Origin: CAZBWE01 sp964495465
GTDB taxonomy: Bacteria; Planctomycetota; Phycisphaerae; Sedimentisphaerales; Anaerobacaceae
Assembly (NCBI GenBank): GCA_964495465.1
Contig: CAZBWE010000012.1
Span: 1 to 39,725, forward strand
Direction of reading: 5' to 3'
DNA: 39,725 nucleotides
Below are positions 7,358-15,618 of the stretch, piece after piece. Numbering within the stretch: the first letter of the stretch is position 1; every line of letters begins with the position of its first letter. The notes beneath the pieces were generated by a model. The model was not told the origin of the DNA, did not search any database, and saw nothing but the letters and a program-made list of their open reading frames with translations. Both the position numbers and the translations under genes were made by a program.

Positions 7358-7807
7358 AGCTCCTGTCAGGACACAGCAAAACAATAAACGGAAATATTTA
7401 TATCTAAAGCTAAAGAAAAGCCGGTCTTTTTGCCGATATTTTATATATTGTATATAATCTAACCATAAATGGGGGTTTAATTGTCCTATAAAAGGATATC
7501 ATCCGTCCAATAATAGGGTTTTTTGTTGCCAATTGTAGGCATTTGATATAGGTATTTTTACCCGTTTTGGCCGATAATAAGCGTAGCAGCGTCCGATTTA
7601 AGCTAAGAAGTTAATTGGGGGGACGCTAAGTTTTAAGTGTTCCATTGTTAAATGGGGGGCGCCAGTCAAAAAGGGATTGGTCAAACTGCCTCACCGAGGT
7701 TTATTTGGGGCAAAAAATAAAATTATATTAAGCCACTAATAATAGTTGGGGTATTGTTTTGTGATTGGCTCGCCCCCCTGCTTCTCCATTTATCTCTGAA
7801 ACTGTCT
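7358..7807. other. 450-bp convergent intergenic region without a gene
   Basis: Lies between the regulator (+) and plsY (-), both ending here, so neither needs a promoter in it. It holds an element ATTGTCCTATAAAA (7480-7493), with a short palindrome TCCT-ATAAA-AGGA at 7484-7496 and AATAATAGGG 14-24 bp later, which resembles a segment at 16820-16875 near the second kinase. Two G-runs (around 7617-7623 and 7652-7657) and a C-run partner (CGCCCCCC near 7771-7778) could pair with GGGGGGCG as a long-range stem of about 110-nt loop. No ORF with coding character and no tRNA were seen. A small RNA is possible but unproven. Confidence 0.4.
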
Positions 7808-8440
7808 CTAATGCCTTTGCTCTAAAACCTTACTTTCAGTACCTGCCAATAACCTCTTTATATTTTCCCGGTGCCGGATAATAACCATCAGCGGTATTGC
7901 AGTCGCTGCAATAAGCAACGGCCACAGGGTGATAAAATTCCATCCCGGTTTCGACAATATAGCAAGAAACAATGTCACGGGAAAAGAAATTGAGGCGACA
8001 ATTGAAGCCAGCGAGACATATCGCCAAATCAAAACAAACACCAGCCAAATCCCGAAAGCGATAAGTGCACAAATTGTATAGTAAGGCCAAAGCCCCAGTG
8101 CTACTCCAAGACTGGTTGCTACACCTTTGCCGCCTTTGAATTTCACATATACAGGGAAGATATGGCCCAAAATTGCTGCTATGCCAACTGCCAAAAGTAT
8201 CACGGGCTTCCAGCCCGTGAAAACACTAGCAAGCATTGGGATAAAACCTTTAAGCACATCGAGCAGAAAACAAAGATATGCCCATTTTCTGCCTAATGCA
8301 CGGGCGACATTGGTCGCACCGATATTACCCGAGCCGATACTTCGCAGGTCTTTGTTATGTGCTTTGGCTATTATAAGCCCAAACGGTATCGAGCCGAGTA
8401 AATACGCCGCTATAATAGCAATAGCAAAAATTATATACAT
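7808..8440 (-). CDS. plsY: Glycerol-3-phosphate acyltransferase PlsY
   Basis: 210 residues, multi-pass inner-membrane protein. It transfers the acyl group from acyl phosphate to glycerol 3-phosphate, giving lysophosphatidic acid, the first step of phospholipid synthesis (with PlsX). The three conserved cytoplasmic motifs are visible: GSIPFG with GSGNIGATNVAR (residues about 17-48), KFKGGKGVATSLG (about 101-113) and RHRENIKRLLAGTE near the C terminus. Transmembrane segments are evident at the N terminus (IIFAIAIIAAYLLG), in VILLAVGIAAILGHIFPVYV and in the segments around ICALIAFGIWLVFVLIW. Single gene, transcribed away from the neighbouring GIY-YIG gene's downstream side; no partner gene next to it. 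Confidence 0.96.
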   Translation of the reverse strand: MYIIFAIAIIAAYLLGSIPFGLIIAKAHNKDLRSIGSGNIGATNVARALGRKWAYLCFLLDVLKGFIPMLASVFTGWKPVILLAVGIAAILGHIFPVYVKFKGGKGVATSLGVALGLWPYYTICALIAFGIWLVFVLIWRYVSLASIVASISFPVTLFLAILSKPGWNFITLWPLLIAATAIPLMVIIRHRENIKRLLAGTESKVLEQRH

Positions 8441-8722
8441 CTGACATTTCCCACCCGCCGTGCCAGCGCACCGTCGCGGCAGGTATTAAACGATCGGCTA
8501 TGCTACAATATCTTCCGATTCAGTGATAATATCAAAATCTTCCTCGAATTACAATAATCCCGGATTTCTTATCTTATATTTTAACGAAGCCCTGAGCAAA
8601 CGTAGTGCGTCGAAGGGGGCTTGTCCTCTATTTCCCCTACTTCCCCGGTATGGTGTCCCCAGATTTATATCACGCCCATTCCGTCAGCTTGAGTTGCTGG
8701 TTAGGCACGCAGGCTTTATTCA
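8441..8722. other. Intergenic region with a short dispersed repeat
   Basis: 282 bp between plsY and the GIY-YIG gene. It contains CCCTGAGCAAACGTAGTGCG then TCGAAGGG (about 8589-8617), a short element with complementary ends of the CCCTGAGC/GTCGAAGGG type common in environmental genomes. The plsY promoter must lie on the minus strand here, but no convincing -35/-10 pair was found. No protein-coding ORF is supported. Confidence 0.4.
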
Positions 8723-9151
8723 CTATGATTTCCTATTTAAGGGTGGAATCTCGAGATGATTTTCAAAGTACATTTTAAGAAGTTCTCTTTCGCGATCCTT
8801 TGGTTTGTCGCATTCACAATAGTACACTTCTATTGGTCCAAAATTACTTATGATATGATGATATCGAGCGAAGTTGGAATCGTTCGCTTCAACAGCCGCA
8901 TATCCTGCATGTCGATCGTGAAGAGATTGGATTGTCTCTCCAATATAAATGATATTACTTAAATCCTTCAACCTATGTATCGGCTTTTGAGTGTACCAAA
9001 CATAGACGCAATTGGCGGCAGATTTCGCTGTTGGTGTAGAAAAGAGTTCACGAAATTGACGCTCGAATTCAGAACTTGATTGAGCATTGATTTGTCCTTC
9101 AAGTTGCTTGATAGACAACGAGAATTTCTTGAGAATGTCGATTGCATTCAT
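8723..9151 (-). CDS. GIY-YIG-like domain protein
   Basis: 142 residues. After an N-terminal helical segment (about 1-45) come the elements of a GIY-YIG fold: NCVYVWYT and NIIYIGET (the GIY and YIG strands), Arg in SLHDRHAGY, the catalytic-type Glu in KDRERELLKMYF and the terminal Asn in IPPLNRKS. The first strand reads VYVW rather than GIY, so activity is uncertain, but the order and spacing fit. The ATG is preceded by AAAAAAGGGAGAACCTGAT, a good ribosome-binding site. Stand-alone GIY-YIG proteins can be homing-type or repair nucleases or have undefined roles. No mobile element surrounds it; the LPS operon ends 230 bp upstream in the same direction. Confidence 0.75.
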   Translation of the reverse strand: MNAIDILKKFSLSIKQLEGQINAQSSSEFERQFRELFSTPTAKSAANCVYVWYTQKPIHRLKDLSNIIYIGETIQSLHDRHAGYAAVEANDSNFARYHHIISNFGPIEVYYCECDKPKDRERELLKMYFENHLEIPPLNRKS

Positions 9152-9301
9152 ATCAGGTTCTCCCTTTTTTAATGGCCAAACTTAATTCGCCAACAGTTCG
9201 GTGGACAAATCCGCCAGACAAATCCACCACACGAAAGGCGTGCAAACGTCGGATAAATATTGGAAATCCGGGTACATTAGTTTGGGCTTTTCCTTTTGTT
9301 T

Positions 9302-9385
9302 TTACCACCAAGTCACAAATAATAAGGCTGATATTTCTTATTTTTACTTTTAATATCTTTGTGTCTTGGTGTCTTCGTGGCTAAT
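9302..9385. repeat. Degenerate ACCAAG/CTTGGTGTCTTCGTGG repeat pair
   Basis: ACCACCAAGTCACAAA near 9304-9319 and TTTGTGTCTTGGTGTCTTCG then TGGCTAA (about 9358-9384) are reverse-complement-like halves of the type CCACGAAGACACCAAGACAC found as dispersed repeats in many environmental genomes. The wording resembles the CCACGAAT repeats around the GxxExxY gene but is not the same sequence. The right half touches the stop codon of the glycosyltransferase gene. The rest of the 9152-9380 gap holds nothing recognisable. Confidence 0.45.
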
Positions 9386-10571
9386 ACCTGCCTTTCTTTT
9401 GCAATATAGATTCGTAAAGAGACTCAAGTTGTTTGGCGACCCTGCTGATAGAAATATTTTCCCTGATATTATCTGCAATGATCGCCTGCGATGCCTTTTG
9501 TATATTGTTTGTATCCGAGAAATAGCCGATAGCTTCCGCCAGTGCGCCGGTATTCTCCGGCGAATCTACCACCCTGCCGTGCCGTTTATCAACGAATAAA
9601 TCAGTCGCCCCGTTGAATCTTGTGGTTATCACCGGCTTACCTGCGGAAAGTGCTTCGAGAATGAATCTGCTGCACGGGTCGTAGAATGTAGGCAACATAG
9701 CAACATCAACTACTGAAAGAACACTTTGAATATGACGAACCGCTCCCAGGAAAAGAATCTTCCTGTGGGCCCCGAGTTTTTTGGCAAGTCGTTGATACTT
9801 GCGTATCTTTCCGTTACCGGCCACTATTAAATACCCCTGCCGTTGCGTATTGGAATTTGCCGCTACCTGTTGCATTGCTTTTATTCCTGCAGCCAGCCCT
9901 TTTAACCTGAAATTGTGCGCTGCAAAAAGAAAAAGCACCGGCTCATCCGCCTCTTTAAGTCCTAATCGAGTCAGTATCTCCGTGCGGTATTTGTCTGCTT
10001 CTTTGTTATCGATTTGTTTGTGTATTCTAACGCCGTTATGTATAACCTTTATCCGCTCATCATCAAGCCCATAATGTTTTTTGAATTGCTCAGCGACGTA
10101 TTGCGAAAGTGCGGTGATTACCGGCCCATTCGGCTCCTTGCACAATTGCCGCTCAGCACGCAAAAGGGTCGCTCGGCGGAAATTGGCAAAGGCCGTCAGT
10201 CTCTTATAAGACTCGATAAGCTTATTTTCATAGCTGGCGGCATTGCGTAAAATCGATTCGGCGTATGTGCCTCCTCGCGGCTGATAAACATCAGCAAAAT
10301 CAAACGGCAAAACACTGTGAACCAGGGTATATTGATTTTCCGACAGGTGTTTTTTTATTGCCTTTTCAAATCTGAGCAGGTCAACACGGTTACCCGGCAA
10401 ATCCTGACACAGAATATGAATGTTCTTTGCATTGGTTCCGCCTTTTGCAGCAAGTATGTCAACTTCAAGACCGAGCGATGATAATGCCGGTGCCAGCTCG
10501 AAAACTGACCGTTCCGCCCCTCCGAGTGCTATATTTGCCCTTTCTATTATGATTGCAATTTTTTTCTTCAT
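9381..10571 (-). CDS. GT4-family glycosyltransferase (LPS core, WaaG-like)
   Basis: 396 residues with a GT-B fold. The N terminus IAIIIERANIALGGAERSVFELAPAL is the usual acceptor-side start, with the Gly-Gly-Ala motif. The C-terminal donor-binding half has VIHNGVRI, LFLGAV and the E-x7-E motif in FILEALSAGKPVITT (retaining glycosyltransferase family 4, Pfam Glycos_transf_1). It is the last gene of the minus-strand LPS operon, starting 4 bp after the heptosyltransferase/kinase fusion, so it probably adds a hexose to the inner-core heptose, as WaaG does in enterobacteria. The exact sugar cannot be read from sequence. The stop codon lies at a dispersed repeat. Confidence 0.9.
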   Translation of the reverse strand: MKKKIAIIIERANIALGGAERSVFELAPALSSLGLEVDILAAKGGTNAKNIHILCQDLPGNRVDLLRFEKAIKKHLSENQYTLVHSVLPFDFADVYQPRGGTYAESILRNAASYENKLIESYKRLTAFANFRRATLLRAERQLCKEPNGPVITALSQYVAEQFKKHYGLDDERIKVIHNGVRIHKQIDNKEADKYRTEILTRLGLKEADEPVLFLFAAHNFRLKGLAAGIKAMQQVAANSNTQRQGYLIVAGNGKIRKYQRLAKKLGAHRKILFLGAVRHIQSVLSVVDVAMLPTFYDPCSRFILEALSAGKPVITTRFNGATDLFVDKRHGRVVDSPENTGALAEAIGYFSDTNNIQKASQAIIADNIRENISISRVAKQLESLYESILQKKGRY

Positions 10572-10575
10572 TTAT

Positions 10576-12474
10576 TTAGCTTGTAAAGGGAACAGCCCTG
10601 CCGTGTTTCTCATCGTGCCGTGCTATGCGCCTCGCCTTATTTATAACCTCGCGGATAAATATCTTGTCTTTCATCGTGAGCTTTTTGTGGCCGGTATATC
10701 GAAGATAGAAGCGCAGCCGGTCCGTTTTGGAAAAGGACTTTCCCGGTGCCGAATAATATAGCTGCGCAATATCTTTTATAAGGTACCGCTGGCGAAAGAT
10801 TCTCGGCTTGAAAACCCTTGCCAGGTCTATCAGGTAAAATTTACCGTTTTTGCTGTAAAATATATGTGAAAAGTATAAGTCCCGATGGCAGTAGTTCATC
10901 TTGTGAAATTTTCCTATAAACTCCGCTAACTGGCGGATGAAATTTCTTCTTTGTTCGAGTTTTTCAGTCGTAACCTGCCCGCTGAAATACGCAGGAAGTT
11001 GCCTTTCTAATGATTCAGCATCTGGTATTTTCTCAGTTATGATAAAGCTCCTGCTCTCGAAAAGTCCCCGCCACTGCTCGCCGTAAGCGATAATTTTCGG
11101 TGTCTTTATCCCGGCTTCTGCCAGTTCACTTGCCGGCTCTATATCGTAGAGTCCGCAGCTTACCCGTCTTTGTGCCGAGAGCCGGTTCTTAAGCTGTATA
11201 AAAATCGGCGGCTTGTAGTATCGCTTCAAAAACAATGTTGCTGTTGGCGAATTGATTTCGAATTGCAGCCGGCTGCGGTATGAAGCAAGATTATTCTTGA
11301 CGAGATTTTCGCCGGCGTTGAAAGAAAAGACAGAATCGATGGAAGTTAGCCCCATTTCTTCAAAACCGGTTTTGTAATCTGCATCAAGAAAAAAAGATTT
11401 TGAAGTTTCGATAAACTCCTGACGAGCAAAAACTTTTGCCCTGCTTCGTTTATTCTCAAGTAATTCTTTTGCCGCCTTGCAGACCATTTCTACGGTAATT
11501 GCCTTCATACACAGGTGTTCCGATTTCCTGCACACCGGCCTGGCACAGGGAGCACATCCGACATTGCCGACAATTTGAATCTCACTTTCGCAATCGGTCT
11601 CTGTCCACGCAGGGTCGTTCGGGCCGAATAGAGTAATAACTTTGCGCCCCAGAGCTACGGCAATATGACGCGGCCCCGTGTCGTTGCTTATGACAAGCTC
11701 GGCCTTTGAAAACAGTGCCTTCAGCTCCCCCGGTCTTAACGGCTTTTCAGACAAATTAACAAGTTTTTGCTTACTCGAAGCGCAAATCTCTCTGGCGATT
11801 TTCCTTTCAGAAGGATGTGGCGACACAGATACGACAACAGTTGCTTCGTAGTTGCCAATCAACCAATCGGCTGTTTGTGCAAATCTTTCGCTTGGCCAGC
11901 ACTTGCTCGGCCCAAATGCACCACCAGGAACAAGAACGACAACTGGCCCACTGGATTTGCCGACGTCCGGCAATTTTTCTTGCATGCTCCTGACCTCTTG
12001 TTCTTCGACTGACAGTTCAAGCTTTCTGTTTTCCGTCTCGGCTCCTAGATGCGATGCTATTGTAAGATAGTAATCGAGCATTGATATGGGCTTAAATCTG
12101 CTGTCGGATAGCCTCAGTGGCTCGATTTTATTAGTCAGCAAAAAACCCCGCCCATCTCGGTCATAACCGATACGAAACGGTATCCCCGCCAGAAATGTTG
12201 TAAGAGCCGAGCTGAACGAATTCTTAAAAAGGACCGAATGTGTAAATTTATGCTTCCTGAATTCTTTTGCGATTGCAAATGGATTTTTATTCCTTTGCTC
12301 CAGCCAGCCATCGTTGAAACCGCCTGGTGAAAGAATCTGCCGAACCGCCCCCCTGCCGAAAAAAGTGATTCTACTGTCTTTGAAGTGTTTTCGGATAGCC
12401 CGCAAGGCAGGCGTGCACAGGATAGCATCACCCATCGGTGAAGGAAGCCATACTAAAATATTCGTATCCCGCAT
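10576..12474 (-). CDS. Fusion of ADP-heptose:LPS heptosyltransferase (GT9) and LPS-kinase-like domain
   Basis: 632 residues. Residues 1 to about 345 are a GT9 heptosyltransferase: LVWLPSPMGDAILCTPALRAI at the start, VVVLVPGGAFGPSKCWP (sugar-nucleotide side), ELVISNDTGPRHIAVALG and TLFGPNDPAWT. Residues about 395-632 resemble the WaaP/RfaP inner-core kinase (Kdo/WaaP, RIO-like fold): EKIPDAESLE, catalytic loop HRDLYFSHIF (His530, Asp532) and LIDLARVF in place of DFG. In known systems these are separate proteins that add heptose and then phosphorylate it; here one chain could do both. The gene lies 30 bp downstream of gmhB and 4 bp upstream of the GT4 gene. The kinase catalytic Asp is present. 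Start ATG at 12474. Confidence 0.9.
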   Translation of the reverse strand: MRDTNILVWLPSPMGDAILCTPALRAIRKHFKDSRITFFGRGAVRQILSPGGFNDGWLEQRNKNPFAIAKEFRKHKFTHSVLFKNSFSSALTTFLAGIPFRIGYDRDGRGFLLTNKIEPLRLSDSRFKPISMLDYYLTIASHLGAETENRKLELSVEEQEVRSMQEKLPDVGKSSGPVVVLVPGGAFGPSKCWPSERFAQTADWLIGNYEATVVVSVSPHPSERKIAREICASSKQKLVNLSEKPLRPGELKALFSKAELVISNDTGPRHIAVALGRKVITLFGPNDPAWTETDCESEIQIVGNVGCAPCARPVCRKSEHLCMKAITVEMVCKAAKELLENKRSRAKVFARQEFIETSKSFFLDADYKTGFEEMGLTSIDSVFSFNAGENLVKNNLASYRSRLQFEINSPTATLFLKRYYKPPIFIQLKNRLSAQRRVSCGLYDIEPASELAEAGIKTPKIIAYGEQWRGLFESRSFIITEKIPDAESLERQLPAYFSGQVTTEKLEQRRNFIRQLAEFIGKFHKMNYCHRDLYFSHIFYSKNGKFYLIDLARVFKPRIFRQRYLIKDIAQLYYSAPGKSFSKTDRLRFYLRYTGHKKLTMKDKIFIREVINKARRIARHDEKHGRAVPFTS

Positions 12475-12504
12475 CTTGTAAAAGAAAATCCGTTTTAGAC
12501 ATTT

Positions 12505-13524
12505 CTATTTTCGGCTGTGCATTATGTAAAAAGTTAGCGCCATAACCTGAAGGACCATAGCGAAGCCAAGTGATACGAAAACCGCATTATTCTGCCCGTC
12601 CGGGCTCAAAAGAAACCATATTGTTACAAGCAAACAGCACAGAACAACAATCTGCACAATCCCGGCCATAAGTTTCATCATCGAAAACTCGCCGAACATA
12701 TCGGCCCGTTGCATACTCTTTAGTTGTCGCAGAATACTGCTGAGCAATTGCTCCGTTCCGTCAAGAAGAGTTTCCTGCTCATCGTTGCTTCCTTCTTCAA
12801 ATTCCGGCGATTCCGTCGGCTCTTCAACTATGGTTGAAACAGGTTCTTCAATAATATTCGAGTTCTCCTCTTCTGCTTGTTCCGGCTGTTCAATTTGCAT
12901 AATTTGTTCGTTTGGGTTAAATTCTTTATCCGGCATTTCTGGTTCAGTTTTTTTTGTCGAGCGGTTATATTGCTTGATTATGTTCACTGCTTCCTTGATA
13001 TTTACTGCTTTGTAATCCGGCCTTGGCTGGCCCGGCTCAAAAGATTTATGAGGTGATAACGGGCCTTCGATTAAAATAGTTTTGCAGCCGGCTTGAAAAC
13101 CGGCTTCAATATCCCGGCCGCTGTTGCCAATCATCCACGATTGACCAAGGTCGAGGGACATTTCCTCGGCTGCAGCAAGCAGCATTCCGGGATTTGGCTT
13201 TCTCCAGTCACTTTCTTTGCGATATTTTGCCACGACTCCATCAGGATGATAAGGGCAGTAATAAATCCCGTCTAAAAATGCACCTCTTTCAGCGAGCAAT
13301 TGCTTTAAACGCTTGTGAATATCAATGAGAGCCTTCTCCGTAACCATCCCACGCGCAACACCCGATTGGTTTGACACAACAACGCTCTTGTAACCCAAGG
13401 TCTTGAATTCGATAAGCGCTTCTGCAGAACCGTCAAGCAGCTTCACCTGGTCGGGATGATTGATATAGCCCGGGTCCTCTATCAAAGTCCCGTCACGGTC
13501 AAGAAATATCGCTTTACTGGACAT
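12505..13524 (-). CDS. gmhB: D-glycero-beta-D-manno-heptose-1,7-bisphosphate 7-phosphatase with membrane tail
   Basis: 339 residues from ATG 13524; an upstream TTG at 13575 in frame would overlap gmhA by 26 bp. The HAD phosphatase part (1 to about 180) has FLDRDGT (Asp9, Asp11), VVSNQSGVARG, KPNPGM and MIGNSGRDIEAG. GmhB removes the 7-phosphate during ADP-heptose synthesis, and the setting between gmhA and the heptosyltransferase fits. Two oddities. The structural zinc site of GmhB (CxH...CxC in E. coli) reads CPYH and then ESDWRKP, so both late cysteines are Ser and Trp. After the enzyme come an acidic low-complexity linker (about 185-285) and two hydrophobic segments (VQIVVLCCLLVTIWFLL and VSLGFAMVLQVMALTFYI), which would anchor it to the inner membrane. 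The enzyme is normally soluble and about 190 residues long. Confidence 0.88.
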   Translation of the reverse strand: MSSKAIFLDRDGTLIEDPGYINHPDQVKLLDGSAEALIEFKTLGYKSVVVSNQSGVARGMVTEKALIDIHKRLKQLLAERGAFLDGIYYCPYHPDGVVAKYRKESDWRKPNPGMLLAAAEEMSLDLGQSWMIGNSGRDIEAGFQAGCKTILIEGPLSPHKSFEPGQPRPDYKAVNIKEAVNIIKQYNRSTKKTEPEMPDKEFNPNEQIMQIEQPEQAEEENSNIIEEPVSTIVEEPTESPEFEEGSNDEQETLLDGTEQLLSSILRQLKSMQRADMFGEFSMMKLMAGIVQIVVLCCLLVTIWFLLSPDGQNNAVFVSLGFAMVLQVMALTFYIMHSRK

Positions 13525-13549
13525 ATCTATCAGTTCTATCCTCCCTTTG

Positions 13550-14128
13550 TTAATCGCTGAAGTTTCGCTCAACAAGACCGCAGATTATATGATAAGCCAG
13601 CTGGTGTATCTCCTGGGTGCGTGCCGTTGAGCCGTTCGCACAAAAACAAACATCGGCTATCTGTTCAAGTCTGCTGTCGGCTGTGCCGGTAAAGGCCACA
13701 ACGCCGGCGCCTTTCTCTTTGGCCAGCTTGGCAGCTGCTATGACGTTTTCAGAGCTTCCGCTGGTCGAAATCGCCCACAGGATATCGCCTTTTCTCACCA
13801 GCGCTTCAACCTGTCTGACAAATACATTTTCAAAACTGTAATCATTGGATATCGATGTTAGCACCGATGTATTGGTTGTCAGAGCAACAACCGGCAGTGC
13901 CCTGCGATGTCGTTCAAATTTGCCGAGCAATTCTGCCGCTATATGCTGGGCGTCCGCCGCCGAGCCGCCGTTACCGCATATATAAACTCTGCCGTCCCGC
14001 CTCAATGTTTTTATTATCACCTCGGCTATGCCAGCGATAGTTTCGACACCGCGTTCCTCGAGTTCAGCAATCAGTTTTTTGTGTGTTTCTATTGTCTCTG
14101 TAATCTGTTTTTTGACGCTCTTATCCAT
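13550..14128 (-). CDS. gmhA: Sedoheptulose-7-phosphate isomerase GmhA
   Basis: 192 residues, the usual length. SIS fold with the phosphosugar-binding motifs YICGNGGSAADAQHIAAEL (residues about 48-66) and WAISTSGSSENV, and the C-terminal catalytic motif QEIHQLAYHIICGLVE containing the conserved Glu/His pair. It converts sedoheptulose 7-phosphate to D-glycero-D-manno-heptose 7-phosphate, the first committed step to ADP-heptose. Its ATG overlaps the stop of hldE by one base (TGATG), so translation is coupled. Downstream gmhB follows within 25 bp. All pieces of the heptose pathway before the epimerase are present together in this operon. Confidence 0.95.
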   Translation of the reverse strand: MDKSVKKQITETIETHKKLIAELEERGVETIAGIAEVIIKTLRRDGRVYICGNGGSAADAQHIAAELLGKFERHRRALPVVALTTNTSVLTSISNDYSFENVFVRQVEALVRKGDILWAISTSGSSENVIAAAKLAKEKGAGVVAFTGTADSRLEQIADVCFCANGSTARTQEIHQLAYHIICGLVERNFSD

Positions 14129-15612
14129 CAGGATTTTCTCTCTATTGCCTTCATCTTCTCTATCGTTGCCGTCGAGCTTTTGCCTTCGACAAGCGGTGCA
14201 AGGACGACTTTACCACCGTAAGACTCGACAAACTCCTGACCAACCACACCCTCTTCTGCCCAGTCCCGGCCTTTTACCAATATATCCGGCTTAACCTTTT
14301 TGATTAAATTCAGCGGCTCCGGCTCGTCAAAAATAATAATGTAATCAACCGCATCCAGCGCAGCAAGGACAGCCCCCCTGTCGTGCTGGTTATTGATTGG
14401 TCGTCCGGGCCCTTTGATGGTTTTTACTGAGCTGTCGCTGTTTAAGCCGACAACTACTACATCTCCCTGCGATTTACAGAACTTTAGAAACTCGATATGT
14501 CCTATGTGAATAACATCAAAACAGCCGTTGGTAAAAACTATTGTTCTTCTTTGCCTGCGGTGCCACTCAAGCTCGGTAACCAGACGGTCAATTTCACGTA
14601 TCTTGCCGAGTATATCCTGATTTTGGCTGGTTAATTCGTTGACGATTTCCTCGATACTTACCGTTGCAGTGCCGAATTTTTCTACTTCGATACCGCCGGT
14701 TATATTGGACAACTGCACAGCAGTCTGGTAATCGCAGTTGGCTGCCAGCGTTATCGTAAGCGTTGCCAGGACCATATCACCGGCTCCCGTAACATCATAA
14801 ACGCTGCGTGGCCTAGTCGGTATCAGCTCGCTTATTTCATTTGTTTTCAGATAGGCGCCTTCTTTATCGAGAGTTATGACCACGGCTTCAAGCTTTAGCA
14901 TCTGGAGAAGCTCTTCTGCTGCCCTGACCGCATCGTTTTCAGTCTTTATCTCAAAACCCACGGCGCTGCCGGCCTCTTTACGATTTGGCGTAATCACGGT
15001 TGCCCCGATATATTTTGAATAGTCGCTGGTGGTCGATGGGTCAATGAGGACTTTTTTGTTCGCACGGGCAGCAAGTTTTATCATTTCCCTGCAGACAGCC
15101 GAACTCAGCAGGCCTTTGTTATAATCCTGCAGACAAACAATATTTGCCTGTTTTAATTTATCTCTAAAGGCACTTAAGATTTTGTTGCTCTGTTCATCGG
15201 AAAGCGATTCTATGGATTCCTCATCCATCCTGAGCAATTGCTGTCGATGACGGTGTTGTGCCAGGCCGATGAGTCTTTGTTTACTTATCGTAGGCCTGTC
15301 CTTCACACTGAACAAATCACCGATATCAACCCCGGCCTCCGTCAGTTTTTCCTGAAGGATTTTACCGTTCAGGTCGTCGCCGATAACACCAAGACAAATG
15401 GGCACCGCCCCTAAAGCAGCAAGATTGGCCGCCACAGACCCCGCCCCGCCACAACTGTATTCGGTACTGCAGACCTTCAGCACCGGCACCGGCGCCTCCG
15501 GGCTTATCCTCAACGCATCGCCGTAGATATAAACGTCCAGCATAAAGTCACCTACCACCAGGACCTTCGGCGAGCCAAGATTCGTTACCGTTTTTAGCAG
15601 TTTTTCACACAT
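14128..15612 (-). CDS. hldE: Bifunctional heptose-7-phosphate kinase / heptose-1-phosphate adenylyltransferase
   Basis: 494 residues, matching fused HldE (RfaE). The N-terminal PfkB/ribokinase domain (1 to about 325) has VGDFMLDVYIYGD, GGAGSVAANLAALGA and DVTGAGDMVLATLTI (anion hole/catalytic Asp). The C-terminal nucleotidyltransferase (about 350-494) has FTNGCFDVIHIGHIEFL, GLNSDSSVKTIKG and the end SSTATIEKM. It phosphorylates heptose 7-phosphate at C1 and, after GmhB action, adds AMP to give ADP-heptose. No hldD-type epimerase is in the window, so the form used in the LPS (DD or LD) is open. It begins 6 bp downstream of lpxK and overlaps gmhA by 1 bp. Confidence 0.96.
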   Translation of the reverse strand: MCEKLLKTVTNLGSPKVLVVGDFMLDVYIYGDALRISPEAPVPVLKVCSTEYSCGGAGSVAANLAALGAVPICLGVIGDDLNGKILQEKLTEAGVDIGDLFSVKDRPTISKQRLIGLAQHRHRQQLLRMDEESIESLSDEQSNKILSAFRDKLKQANIVCLQDYNKGLLSSAVCREMIKLAARANKKVLIDPSTTSDYSKYIGATVITPNRKEAGSAVGFEIKTENDAVRAAEELLQMLKLEAVVITLDKEGAYLKTNEISELIPTRPRSVYDVTGAGDMVLATLTITLAANCDYQTAVQLSNITGGIEVEKFGTATVSIEEIVNELTSQNQDILGKIREIDRLVTELEWHRRQRRTIVFTNGCFDVIHIGHIEFLKFCKSQGDVVVVGLNSDSSVKTIKGPGRPINNQHDRGAVLAALDAVDYIIIFDEPEPLNLIKKVKPDILVKGRDWAEEGVVGQEFVESYGGKVVLAPLVEGKSSTATIEKMKAIERKS

Positions 15613-15618
15613 AAATCA

